Assembly (NCBI GenBank): GCA_037440765.1
Contig: JBBITL010000071.1
Span: 1 to 22,137 of the forward strand
Source: DTKY01 sp037440765
GTDB lineage: Bacteria; Acidobacteriota; Terriglobia; Bryobacterales; Bryobacteraceae
Direction of reading: 5' to 3'
DNA: 22,137 nucleotides
The notes beneath the pieces are model-generated. The model was given only the letters and a program-made list of their open reading frames with translations, ran no database searches and was not told where the DNA came from. Position 1 is the first letter of the stretch. Each line of letters opens with the position of its first letter. The translations under genes were made by a program, and so were the position numbers. Below, piece after piece: positions 7,693 through 15,130 of the stretch.

Positions 7693-9150
7693 ATGGGCAC
7701 AACTTTCGAAGCGTCTCTTGAACGCGCGGGCACGAGGTCCGCCATCGGCGGCCGCATGGCCAGCCGCCTGATCACAGGCTCGCTGGTCATGGCGGCCGAC
7801 ATTCTGGCGGTGCTTCTGGCGGGGTGGCTGGCGGTCACGGGGTGGAGCCTGGTGAACAGCGCCGTCGAAGCCGCCGCTTACGCCCGGCTGTGGCCGCTCT
7901 CTTTGCTGTTTGTGGCGGCCTACGCCTCCCGGGGGCTGTATCCCGGCGTGGGGCTGAGCCCGGTCGAGGAGTTCAGGCGGCTGGTGGTGGTGATTACCGT
8001 CGTGTGCATGGCCGGCGCCGCCTTCCTGGTGCTGAGCCGTGACGGCACTTTCTCGCGCGGCGTGCTGCTGGCCGGGTGGGCGCTGACGGCGACCCTGGCG
8101 CCCCTGGCCCGCTCTCTGCTGAAGGCGGCGTGCGCCGGGCGGAGTTGGTGGGGAGTGCCGGTGCTGATCCTGGGAGCCGGCGAGGCCGGACGCCGGGTCG
8201 CAGCCAGCCTCTCGGCGCAGCCGGAGCTTGGGCTTAAGCCGGTGGCCCTGCTCGACGAGGACCCGGAAGCGGCGGGCTGCGCGGGCGTGCCGGTGGCAGG
8301 ACCGCCGGCCTTGGCTCCGCAACTGGGACGTCGCCTGGGCGTCCGCCACGCGCTGGTGGCGATGCCCAATCTCCCGCGGCAGGAATTGCTCCGTGTGCTG
8401 GAGCGTCTGGGCATGGCCTTCAGCCACGTGATCGTCATCCCGGACCTGTTAGGGATGGCCAGCCTTTGGGTTTCGCCGCGAGACCTGGGGGGAGAACTCG
8501 GCCTGGAGATCCGGCAGAACCTGCTGATGCCTTTGAACCGCTGGTTGAAGCGGGCCATGGACCTGCTCGTTGCCTTGCCGGCTTTGCTGGCTTTGTCACC
8601 GCTGGTTGCTTTGGCCGCCCTATGGATCAAGCGCACCGACCCCGGTCCGGCGTTCTTCTATCAGGAGCGCGGGGGCGAGGGCGGCGGCACGATCCGCGTC
8701 TGGAAGCTGCGCACGATGTACCGGGACTCCGAGGCGCTGTTTGAGCGCCATCTGGAGACGCACCCGGAGGCGCGCCAGGAGTGGCGGCGCTTCTTCAAGC
8801 TGAAACGCGACCCGCGTGTGCTGCCCGGCGTTGGCGCTCTGCTTCGCCGCACCAGCCTGGACGAGATCCCCCAGTTGTGGAACGTGCTCAACGGCGAGAT
8901 GAGCCTGGTGGGCCCCAGGCCCTTCCCCGCCTACCACCTGGAGCAGTTCGACAACGAGTTCCGCAAACTGCGCGCCGGGGTTCTGCCGGGACTCACCGGC
9001 CTGTGGCAGGTCTCGGCCCGCAGCAACGGCGACCTTCACGTGCAGCAATCGCTGGACGCCTACTACATCCGCAACTGGTCGCCGTGGCTGGACGTTCACA
9101 TCCTGGCCCGCACGGTGCGTGCCGTGCTGCGCGGCCAGGGGGCCTGCTGA
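7693..9150 (+). CDS. Polyprenyl-phosphate sugar-1-phosphate transferase (WbaP-like)
   Basis: This 485-residue integral membrane enzyme would transfer a sugar-1-phosphate from a UDP-sugar to undecaprenyl phosphate, the first committed step of glycan assembly. The N-terminal region has several hydrophobic segments (about 27-50, 63-80, 95-113 and 122-140). A Rossmann-like cytoplasmic domain follows with VLILGAGEAGRRVAASL (157-173) and the WbaP-type stretch DLLGMASLWVSPRDLGG. The membrane re-entrant segment LKRAMDLLVALPALLALSP (285-303) leads into the catalytic core: TDPGPAFFYQERGG, WKLRTM (a variant of KFRTM, 337-342), DEIPQLWNVLNGEMSLVGPRP (about 390-410) and PGLTGLWQVSAR. Length and domain order match WbaP/CpsE-type full-length proteins, not the minimal PglC core. 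The ATG start lies 5 nt after the upstream stop. The frame is open further upstream only as a shadow of the previous gene. Confidence 0.92.
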   Translation: MGTTFEASLERAGTRSAIGGRMASRLITGSLVMAADILAVLLAGWLAVTGWSLVNSAVEAAAYARLWPLSLLFVAAYASRGLYPGVGLSPVEEFRRLVVVITVVCMAGAAFLVLSRDGTFSRGVLLAGWALTATLAPLARSLLKAACAGRSWWGVPVLILGAGEAGRRVAASLSAQPELGLKPVALLDEDPEAAGCAGVPVAGPPALAPQLGRRLGVRHALVAMPNLPRQELLRVLERLGMAFSHVIVIPDLLGMASLWVSPRDLGGELGLEIRQNLLMPLNRWLKRAMDLLVALPALLALSPLVALAALWIKRTDPGPAFFYQERGGEGGGTIRVWKLRTMYRDSEALFERHLETHPEARQEWRRFFKLKRDPRVLPGVGALLRRTSLDEIPQLWNVLNGEMSLVGPRPFPAYHLEQFDNEFRKLRAGVLPGLTGLWQVSARSNGDLHVQQSLDAYYIRNWSPWLDVHILARTVRAVLRGQGAC

Positions 9151-9169
9151 CGGTCCGCGCCGCCCGCCA

Positions 9170-9199
9170 TTGCGCTCCCCCTGTATTACGTGACATACT
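9170..9199 (+). promoter_or_regulatory. Weak sigma70-like promoter candidate upstream of the MFS gene
   Basis: In the 114-nt gap before the MFS gene, TTGCGC at 9170-9175 and CATACT at 9194-9199 lie 18 nt apart. Each matches four of six consensus positions. This is the only sizeable gap in the + strand locus, so an internal promoter is plausible here, but the match is weak and could be chance. Confidence 0.25.
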
Positions 9200-9251
9200 G
9201 GGCGCTGGTTTGAGTGGGGTGGCTCGGGGTCCGCTTCCGGCGCTTCCCCAT

Positions 9252-9259
9252 AAGGAGAG
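9252..9259 (+). promoter_or_regulatory. Shine-Dalgarno that sets the MFS start
   Basis: AAGGAGAG lies 5 nt upstream of the GTG at 9265. It is the strongest ribosome-binding site in the + strand locus, and it picks this GTG over the in-frame GTG at 9214, which has no comparable site. Confidence 0.7.
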
Positions 9260-9264
9260 TCACC

Positions 9265-10524
9265 GTGCGCTGGGTCCTCATATTCTGGGTATTCCTTATG
9301 AGCGCGATCTCTTACCTGGATCGCGTCAACATCTCGGTGGCGGGCTCGGCCGTCCAGAAGGACTTTGGCATCACGGACGTGCAGATGGGCTGGGTGTTCA
9401 GCGCCTTCATCTGGGCGTACGCCTTCTTCCAGGCGCCGGCCGGACGGCTGGCGGACGTGTTCGGGCCGCGCCGTGTCATTACGATCGGGGTACTGTGGTG
9501 GAGCCTGTTTACGGCCCTGACGGCCGTGGTCCCCCGGGGCATGGCCGTGTCTTTGGCGCTGCTCATCGGCGTCCGGTTCATCCTCGGCGTCGGGGAGGCG
9601 GTGGTCTTCCCGGCCTCCAACCGCCTGGTCGCCAAGTGGATCCCGAGCAACGAGAGAGGCATCGCCAACGGCTGGATCTTCGCGGGAGTGGGCGCGGGCG
9701 CCGGCATCACACCGCCCCTGATCACCTACGTCCTGGTGCGCTGGGGCTGGGAGTGGTCCTTCTATGTGTGCGCCCTGATCGGCGTGGTGGCGGCGGCCGG
9801 CTGGCACCTGCTGGCGCGCGACGTGCCGCGGGGCCATCCGCTGGTCAGTGAGAAGGAACTGGCGCACATCGAGGCCGGCATCCCGGCGGCAGCGCCCGGG
9901 GCGGCCGCCAGGAAAGCGCTGCCGTGGGGGACCATACTAGCGTCCAAAGATATCTGGTTCATGACGCTGAGCTACTTCGCTTACGGCTACACGGCCTGGA
10001 TCTTCTTCACCTGGTTTTTCCGGTACCTGAACGTGGCGCGCGGGTTGGACCTGAGGGCCAGCGCCTTCTACTCGATGCTCCCGTTCATGGCCATGGCCAC
10101 CTGTTCGCCCCTGGGCGGCTGGATCGCCGACGTTCTCACCAGGCGCTTTGGTGCGCGGGTGGGCCGGTGCGGTGTAGGGGTCGTTGGGATGGCTGGAGCG
10201 GCCGTGTTCATTGCTCTGGCGACCCAGGTGGAGAGCGCCAGGCTGGCCAGCATCGTGCTGGCCTGCGGCGTAGGCATGCAGTACCTCAGCCAGAGTTGCT
10301 ACTGGGCGGTGACGGCGGATGTTGCGGGCGGCTCGGCCGGGTCGGTCTCAGGCTTCATGAACATGGGCGGGCAGATCGGCGGGGCGACCACGGCCATCCT
10401 GACCCCCATCATCGCCGAGTCTTTCGGTTGGACGGCGTCGTTCCTGATGCCGGCCGTGCTCTGCGCCATGGGGTCGCTGCTGTGGCTGCTGGTGAACCCC
10501 AATGTGCGGCTAGCGGGTAAATGA
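9265..10524 (+). CDS. MFS transporter, anion:cation symporter (ACS) family
   Basis: This 419-residue, 12-helix major facilitator protein sits in the inner membrane. The first helix ends in the ACS-type SAISYLDRVNISVAGS (13-28), followed by the loop ITDVQMGWVFSAFIWAYAFFQ. MFS motif A appears as GRLADVFGPRRV (60-71), with GVRFILGVGEAVVFPASNRLVAKW in the TM4-5 region. Relatives of this type carry hexuronates, glucarate/galactarate, phthalate or similar organic anions by H+ symport; the substrate here is unknown. The GTG at 9265 was chosen because of the AAGGAGAG site. The 3' end overlaps the O-antigen ligase gene (ATGA at 10521-10524), so the two are probably translated together. A carboxylate-sugar transporter is an unusual member of a glycan export locus. 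It is not a Wzx flippase. Confidence 0.88.
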   Translation: MRWVLIFWVFLMSAISYLDRVNISVAGSAVQKDFGITDVQMGWVFSAFIWAYAFFQAPAGRLADVFGPRRVITIGVLWWSLFTALTAVVPRGMAVSLALLIGVRFILGVGEAVVFPASNRLVAKWIPSNERGIANGWIFAGVGAGAGITPPLITYVLVRWGWEWSFYVCALIGVVAAAGWHLLARDVPRGHPLVSEKELAHIEAGIPAAAPGAAARKALPWGTILASKDIWFMTLSYFAYGYTAWIFFTWFFRYLNVARGLDLRASAFYSMLPFMAMATCSPLGGWIADVLTRRFGARVGRCGVGVVGMAGAAVFIALATQVESARLASIVLACGVGMQYLSQSCYWAVTADVAGGSAGSVSGFMNMGGQIGGATTAILTPIIAESFGWTASFLMPAVLCAMGSLLWLLVNPNVRLAGK

Positions 10525-11726
10525 CAAGGCGCGGCGGCGCCCCGGACTTGCCGCGGCTGATTGCCGCCGCTCTGGCGCTGCTGCTGGTCTGGGGCACCCT
10601 CACTTTGTGGGTTCGCCAGCGCTGGGCGCTCAGCCTGCTTCAGGCGGGGGTCTTCCTTGCCGGCGTTCTGTGGGCGGCCGCCTGGGGGGCTGGCCGCACG
10701 CGCTTTCGTGGAAGCCTCCTGCTGGTGCCGCTGGCGGGTGCCGCACTGTGGGGACTGTTGCAACTCTCGCTAGGGACAACGGTCTACCGCTTCGACACCT
10801 GGAACGCGGTTCTCCACTGGACGGCCGCCCTCGTGCTGGTCTTCCTGTCGATACAGGCATTCGCGGCGCACGGCCTCGGCGAGCGTTTTCTGCGGCTGTC
10901 TCTTTATTTCGCCTTCGCCCTGAGCGTGCTGGCGACGACCCAGTACTTCACTTCGGGCGGCAGGATCTTCTGGCTGTTTCCCTCGGGTTATCCCGACGCC
11001 CTGGGGCCCTTCATCTATCGCAACAACTACGCCGCATTTATCGAGCTGTTTTTGCCGCTGGCCGTGCTGGAGGCTGTGCGCAACCGCAGAAACGCCCTGA
11101 TGTGCGCGTGGATGGCCGGGGTCATGTACGCCTCGGTCATCGCCTGCGGCAGCCGGGCCGGATCGGTTCTGGCGACCCTGGAGGTTCTGGCCGTGCTGCC
11201 GCTGGCCGCGCAGCGCGGCCTAGTCTCATTCCGCGGCGCCGGCGCCTCGTTCCTCAAGATCGCCGCGCTGGCGGCCGTTCTCGTCGCGGTCGTCGGCTGG
11301 AGAGGCCTGGCCGAAAGGTTCGAGCAGTCCGACCCCTATGTCCACCGCCGCGAGATGCTCCAGTCGTCGCTCTCCATGGTGCGCGAGCGGCCCTGGATGG
11401 GCTTCGGCCTGGGCACATTCCAGGAGGCCTATCCAGCGCACGCGCTGTTCGACATCGGGCTCGCCGTTAACCACGCCCACAACGACTGGGCGGAGTGGGC
11501 CGCCGAGGGAGGGTTGCCGTTCCTGCTCATGGCCGCCTCGGTGGCCGCCTGGGCTGCGCGGCCCGCCGTCGAGTCGATCTGGGGAGTCGGGCTGCTGTCG
11601 GTGTTCCTGCACGCGCTGGTCGACTACCCCATGCAGCGGCTGGGCCTGGCTGCGTGGGTTTTCGTCCTGCTGGGCCTGCTCGCCGCGCGGCGGCGGCCGG
11701 GGCAGCCGGAGACCGCTAGCCCTTGA
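10521..11726 (+). CDS. O-antigen ligase/polymerase family membrane protein
   Basis: This 401-residue polytopic membrane protein has about ten hydrophobic segments and the large periplasmic loop typical of the WaaL/Wzy O-antigen ligase superfamily. Seen in the sequence are FIYRNNYAAFIELFLPLAV (164-182), GSRAG (210-214) with the conserved Arg, RREMLQSSLSMVRERPWMGFG (276-296), and the signature HAHNDWAEWAAEGGLP (318-333) that holds the catalytic-region His. A further His lies in FLHALVDYPM near 362-371. Members either join finished glycan to lipid A-core or another acceptor, or polymerise repeat units; the sequence does not separate these roles. Translation is coupled to the MFS gene. The 3' end overlaps rtcB tail-to-tail by 11 nt. 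No FlhB-like cytoplasmic additions are present. Confidence 0.87.
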   Translation: MTRRGGAPDLPRLIAAALALLLVWGTLTLWVRQRWALSLLQAGVFLAGVLWAAAWGAGRTRFRGSLLLVPLAGAALWGLLQLSLGTTVYRFDTWNAVLHWTAALVLVFLSIQAFAAHGLGERFLRLSLYFAFALSVLATTQYFTSGGRIFWLFPSGYPDALGPFIYRNNYAAFIELFLPLAVLEAVRNRRNALMCAWMAGVMYASVIACGSRAGSVLATLEVLAVLPLAAQRGLVSFRGAGASFLKIAALAAVLVAVVGWRGLAERFEQSDPYVHRREMLQSSLSMVRERPWMGFGLGTFQEAYPAHALFDIGLAVNHAHNDWAEWAAEGGLPFLLMAASVAAWAARPAVESIWGVGLLSVFLHALVDYPMQRLGLAAWVFVLLGLLAARRRPGQPETASP

Positions 11727-13158
11727 CAACGCCCATGGGACAAAGCCGCGCCACCTTGCGTGCCAGGCCCGCCCGGTGGACCACCTCGATTACCTCGTCC
11801 ACGTCCTTGTAGGCTTCCGGCCGTTCCTCCAGAATCCCGTCGCGGGTTTCGCTGCGGGCCACGATGCCCGCCTCTTCCAGCTTCCGAAGCACCTCTCTGG
11901 CGTCGCGGCCTTTGCGGGCCGCGGCGCGGCTCATCAGCCGCCCGGCTCCGTGGCACACGCTCCCGAGGCTCTCCTGCATGGCGCCTTCGGCGCCCGCCAG
12001 AATCCAGGAGGCCGTGCCCATGCTTCCCGGCACGAGCACCGGCTGGCCGGTCCGGCGATAGGCGGCCGGGATGTCCCGGTGGCCGGGAGGGAAAGCGCGG
12101 GTCGCGCCCTTGCGGTGCACCAGCACGTCGCGCTTGACGCCATCGACAACGTGGCGCTCGCGTTTGGCGATGTTGTGGCACACGTCGTAGACCAGGCTCG
12201 CCCGGGCCTGCCGGCCGAAGACCTGCCCGAGCGATCCCCTCACAAGGTGCAGGATCGCCTGCCGGTTGGCCCAGGCGAAGTTGGCCGCTGCCCGCATCGC
12301 GCCCAGGTAGGACTGCCCCTCGGGGGATTGTATCGGGACGCAGGCCAGTTGCCGGTCGGGCAGGGAAAGGCCGTAGCGCTTCATGGCCGGGCCCATCCCG
12401 GCAAGGTAGTCCGTGCACACCTGGTGCCCCAGGCCCCGGCTGCCGCAGTGGATCAGTATCACCACCTGCCCGGGCTCCAGTTGCAGGGCGCGCGCAGCCT
12501 CCTCATCGTGAATGCTCTCGACAAACTGGGCCTCCAGGAAATGGTTCCCGCTGCCGACGGTCCCTAGCTGCGACAGGCCCCGCTCCTTGGCCCGCGCCGA
12601 GACGCAACCCGGGTCCGCCCCCTCGAGCCGCCCTCCTTCCTCGCAGAACTCCAGGTCGCTCTCGTTCCCATAGCCGTTCTCCACCGCCCAGCCGGCGCCC
12701 TGTTCCAGCACCTCGTCCAGTTGCCGCGGGTTGATCTTCAGGCGGCCCGCGCCTCCCGTCCCGCAAGGGACATCACGGAACACCTGATTGATGAACTCCC
12801 TCATCCGCGGGCGCGCGTCAGCGGCAGCCAGCGGAGTCCGCACCAGCCTGACGCCGCAGTTGATGTCGAACCCGACCCCGCCCGGAGAAACCACGCCCTC
12901 CCGCCAGTCCATGGCGGCCACGCCGCCTATCGGGAAGCCATAGCCCTGGTGAATGTCCGGCATGGCCAGGCTGGGGCCGACGATGCCGGGGAGCGTGGCG
13001 ACGTTCACCGCCTGCTCTATGGAAAGATCGCCGCGAATCTGCGCCAGGATCGCCTCGCTCGCGAACAGGAGCACGTCCGTGCGCATCCCGCGCCTGGCGT
13101 CGCGCGGCACGCTGAAGCGCACGCCGTCGACGGGCCTGACCTGGATGCGTTCCGCCAT
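11716..13158 (-). CDS. rtcB: RtcB RNA-splicing ligase (3'-phosphate/5'-OH RNA ligase)
   Basis: This 480-residue GTP- and Mn2+-dependent ligase joins RNA 2',3'-cyclic phosphate or 3'-phosphate ends to 5'-OH ends, healing cleaved tRNAs and other RNAs. The full active site is visible: GGVGFDINCGVR with D98 and C101, GTVGSGNHFLE with H206, ILIHCGSRGLGHQ with H237, VYDVCHNIAKRE with H328, HRKGATRAFPPGH (348-360), and the guanylated-His region VCHGAGR with H403. MPDIHQGYGFPIGGV (66-80) is also typical. The length matches bacterial and archaeal RtcB. The start lies 2 nt after the archease stop. Pairing with archease upstream supports the assignment, because archease accelerates RtcB guanylation. The stop lies 11 nt inside the 3' end of the convergent O-antigen ligase gene. 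Confidence 0.96.
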   Translation of the reverse strand: MAERIQVRPVDGVRFSVPRDARRGMRTDVLLFASEAILAQIRGDLSIEQAVNVATLPGIVGPSLAMPDIHQGYGFPIGGVAAMDWREGVVSPGGVGFDINCGVRLVRTPLAAADARPRMREFINQVFRDVPCGTGGAGRLKINPRQLDEVLEQGAGWAVENGYGNESDLEFCEEGGRLEGADPGCVSARAKERGLSQLGTVGSGNHFLEAQFVESIHDEEAARALQLEPGQVVILIHCGSRGLGHQVCTDYLAGMGPAMKRYGLSLPDRQLACVPIQSPEGQSYLGAMRAAANFAWANRQAILHLVRGSLGQVFGRQARASLVYDVCHNIAKRERHVVDGVKRDVLVHRKGATRAFPPGHRDIPAAYRRTGQPVLVPGSMGTASWILAGAEGAMQESLGSVCHGAGRLMSRAAARKGRDAREVLRKLEEAGIVARSETRDGILEERPEAYKDVDEVIEVVHRAGLARKVARLCPMGVVKG

Positions 13159-13160
13159 GC

Positions 13161-13571
13161 TCAGATATCGAGAAACACTTCCGCCAGCCAGCCTTCGGAG
13201 TCCTTGGTGATCTTGAGCTGATGGTAGGTGACTCCCTTCACCACCAGCTTAGGCGGGTGCCGCGCCGGGTCCCGCTCCTCCCCCCAGCCCTGGCCGCGGA
13301 CCGCCGTGGCTGACATCTCATGGATCTCAAAGCGGTTCAAGACCACCTGCCGGGCGTCCAGGTAGTAGAGCACTTCGCTCAGCCAGTTGACCAGCAGGGA
13401 TTCGTCGTCCTCGCCCGTTACCGCCAGCGGGTAGACCGTTGCCCCCTCGACGCCCTCCATGCCGACCGCGACCGACTCCAGGGCGAGGGCGGCGTTCGAA
13501 AACATCCCGGCCTTGGTTCGTCCCCGGGCCCGGAAGCCGATATCGGCGGTATGCTCGAGCAGTTCAAACAC
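13161..13571 (-). CDS. Archease (RtcB activator)
   Basis: This 136-residue protein matches archease in length and layout. The N-terminal FELLEHTADIGFRARG (2-17) contains the family's conserved His/Asp cluster. LVNWLSEVLYYLD lies in the middle, LVVKGVTYHQLKI is the late strand, and the protein ends in VFLDI, the acidic terminus expected to contribute to metal binding. Archease binds divalent metal and promotes GTP-dependent guanylation and turnover of RtcB. The gene lies immediately upstream of rtcB with a 2-nt gap, the classic partnership, and 31 nt after yjbQ. No independent promoter was seen. Confidence 0.92.
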   Translation of the reverse strand: MFELLEHTADIGFRARGRTKAGMFSNAALALESVAVGMEGVEGATVYPLAVTGEDDESLLVNWLSEVLYYLDARQVVLNRFEIHEMSATAVRGQGWGEERDPARHPPKLVVKGVTYHQLKITKDSEGWLAEVFLDI

Positions 13572-13602
13572 GGACTACGCCGATCATTGTACCGCCTGGG
13601 AC

Positions 13603-14022
13603 TCACTCTCCGATAACGGTCACGGTGATTTCGCGCTGGCGTGCGTGCTCGTCGAAGTTGCACAGCACCACCTGCTGCCATGTGCCGAGGCCCAGACTCC
13701 CTTCGCAGAGAGGATAGCTCTGCGCCGTTCCGATGAGCGCGCTGCGCAGGTGCGCGTAGCCGTTGTCGTCGCCCCAGCGGGCGTTGTGGGCGTAGTCGGA
13801 GTTCATCGGCGCCAGTTCCTCCAGCGCGCGCCGGAGGTCCGCCACGCAGCCCGGCTCGAACTCCAGCGTCGTAATGCCGAGCGTGGACCCGCGTCCGGAA
13901 ACGTTCACCACGCCCTGCTTCAAACCGCTGGCCACGATGATCTCCTCCACGCGCGGCGTGATATCGAGCACATCGCACCGGCCGCGCGTGGAGCAATGGA
14001 ACTTCCGCTGGAATACCGCCAT
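13603..14022 (-). CDS. YjbQ/UPF0047 family protein
   Basis: This 139-residue protein belongs to the UPF0047/YjbQ family. Members have been reported with secondary thiamine-phosphate synthase activity, but their main cellular role is unsettled. Visible hallmarks are VSGRGSTLGITTLEFEPG (42-59), AHNARWGDDNGYAHLRSALIG (about 78-98), LGLGTWQQVVLCNFDEHARQRE (110-131) and the closing VTVIGE. In most relatives the first motif reads with a His where this protein has RGST, so the potential metal or ligand site deserves a check. It begins 3 nt after the mdh stop and is clearly part of the mdh-archease-rtcB operon. The family assignment is firm; the function is not. Confidence 0.88.
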   Translation of the reverse strand: MAVFQRKFHCSTRGRCDVLDITPRVEEIIVASGLKQGVVNVSGRGSTLGITTLEFEPGCVADLRRALEELAPMNSDYAHNARWGDDNGYAHLRSALIGTAQSYPLCEGSLGLGTWQQVVLCNFDEHARQREITVTVIGE

Positions 14023-14025
14023 CGG

Positions 14026-14985
14026 TCAACCGCGCCCGGCGGCCTGGATACCGGCGAGCTTGGGCTGCATAACGTCCACCAGTTCCTTCACGGCGCCCGC
14101 GCTCTTCTGCAACGCCTCCAGTTCCTCTGCCGTGAGCTTGAGTTCGTAGACCTGCTCGACCCCGCTGGCGCCCAGTTTCACCGGCACGCCCACGAATAGG
14201 CCGTTGATCCCGTACTCGCCCTCCAGCAGCGTAGAGCACGGCAGTACCCGCTTCTTGTCCTTCAGGATGGCCTCCGCCATCTGGACCGCCCCCGCCGCCG
14301 GAGCGTAATACGCGCTGCCGGTCTTCAAGTACTTCAAGATCTCGCCGCCGCCGCCGGCCGTGCGCTTGACTATCGCCGCGATGCTGTCGGCGTCCAGCAG
14401 GTCGGTGACGGGGATGCCGGCGACGCTGGTATAGCGCACCAGTGGAACCATGGTGTCGCCGTGGCCGCCGAGCACGCACGCCGTGATGTCCTCGACCGAC
14501 ACCTTCAGAGCCTGCGACAGAAAGGCCCGGAAGCGCGCGGTGTCAAGAATCCCCGCCATGCCCGCCACCCTGCTTTTCGGGAAGCCGCTCGCCTTGAGCG
14601 CCACGTGGCACATGGCATCCAGCGGGTTGGTCACCACGATCAGGATGCTGTTGGGGGAGTGCTTAACGGCCTGCTCGACGGTGGGTTTCACGATGTCGTA
14701 GTTGGCCCACAGCAGATCGTCGCGGCTCATGCCCGGCTTGCGTGGAAAACCGGCGGTGAAGATCACGATGTCGCTGTTCTCAGTCGCCGCATAGTCATTG
14801 ACTCCGGTAAGTGTGACGTCCACCCCCAACACCGGAGTGGACTGAAGCATGTCCAGGGCCTTGCCCGTGGGGGTGCCCTCCAGAATGTCGACCACCACCA
14901 CGTCGGCCAGTTCGAGTTGCGCAATGCGGGCCGCGCAACTGGCGCCCACATTTCCCGCTCCAACCACTGTGATTTTCTTTCTCAT
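14026..14985 (-). CDS. mdh: Malate dehydrogenase (LDH-like type)
   Basis: This 319-residue NAD-dependent malate dehydrogenase of the lactate/malate dehydrogenase superfamily interconverts malate and oxaloacetate in the TCA cycle. The N-terminal nucleotide site is VVGAGNVGAS (7-16), and D33 at the end of the second strand indicates NAD over NADP. Substrate binding is by R82 and R88 in GFPRKPGMSRDDLL. An Arg at this loop position, where lactate dehydrogenases have Gln, supports malate. N120 in VVTNPLDAM, D148 and R151 in ILDTARFRAFL, and catalytic H175 in LGGHGDTMVP complete the site. The ATG was chosen for the GGAGG 5 nt upstream and because the motif begins at MRKKITVVG; the open frame extends upstream to 15207 but crosses the promoter. 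It is the first gene of the operon. Confidence 0.95.
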   Translation of the reverse strand: MRKKITVVGAGNVGASCAARIAQLELADVVVVDILEGTPTGKALDMLQSTPVLGVDVTLTGVNDYAATENSDIVIFTAGFPRKPGMSRDDLLWANYDIVKPTVEQAVKHSPNSILIVVTNPLDAMCHVALKASGFPKSRVAGMAGILDTARFRAFLSQALKVSVEDITACVLGGHGDTMVPLVRYTSVAGIPVTDLLDADSIAAIVKRTAGGGGEILKYLKTGSAYYAPAAGAVQMAEAILKDKKRVLPCSTLLEGEYGINGLFVGVPVKLGASGVEQVYELKLTAEELEALQKSAGAVKELVDVMQPKLAGIQAAGRG

Positions 14986-14990
14986 CACGG

Positions 14991-14995
14991 CCTCC
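14991..14995 (-). promoter_or_regulatory. Shine-Dalgarno of mdh
   Basis: GGAGG, read on the minus strand, lies 5 nt before the mdh ATG. It fixes this start against longer in-frame alternatives. Confidence 0.75.
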
Positions 14996-15018
14996 AGGCT
15001 GCCAGTTCTGATGGATCG

Positions 15019-15047
15019 ACTATAGCAATCCGTTGGCGGCAAGACAA
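15019..15047 (-). promoter_or_regulatory. Sigma70-type promoter of the mdh-yjbQ-archease-rtcB operon
   Basis: On the minus strand, TTGTCT (15047-15042) and TATAGT (15024-15019) are separated by exactly 17 nt. The -10 matches five of six consensus bases and the -35 four of six. Transcription would begin near 15012 and leave a leader of about 27 nt that contains the GGAGG site before mdh. This is the best promoter match found in the window. Confidence 0.6.
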
Positions 15048-15130
15048 CGTGCAGGGACTCGCCAGGGGAAGCCGGATGAACGCCCCGGCCGCAGTAGCCG
15101 CGCGCGCCTGAAGGTGCTACGCTGTTGGCC

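Noticed and set aside
5684..7702. A 672-codon open frame on the minus strand opposite the GT4-WecG fusion gene
   Set aside because: It is a shadow of high-GC third positions. Its translation is Arg/Gln/His/Pro-rich without recognisable domains, while the plus strand carries two complete catalytic modules.
8620..9867. A 415-codon minus-strand open frame across the WbaP-like and MFS genes
   Set aside because: It spans two well-supported genes and the gap between them, and has low-complexity composition with no motif.
1..11726. An exosortase-type (XrtA) exopolysaccharide locus
   Set aside because: AsnB-type and glycosyltransferase genes occur in such loci, but no exosortase, PEP-CTERM protein or chain-length protein is visible here.
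11338..12567. A 409-codon plus-strand open frame bridging the ligase gene and rtcB
   Set aside because: It reads one gene out of frame and the other antisense. The RtcB active site on the minus strand is complete.
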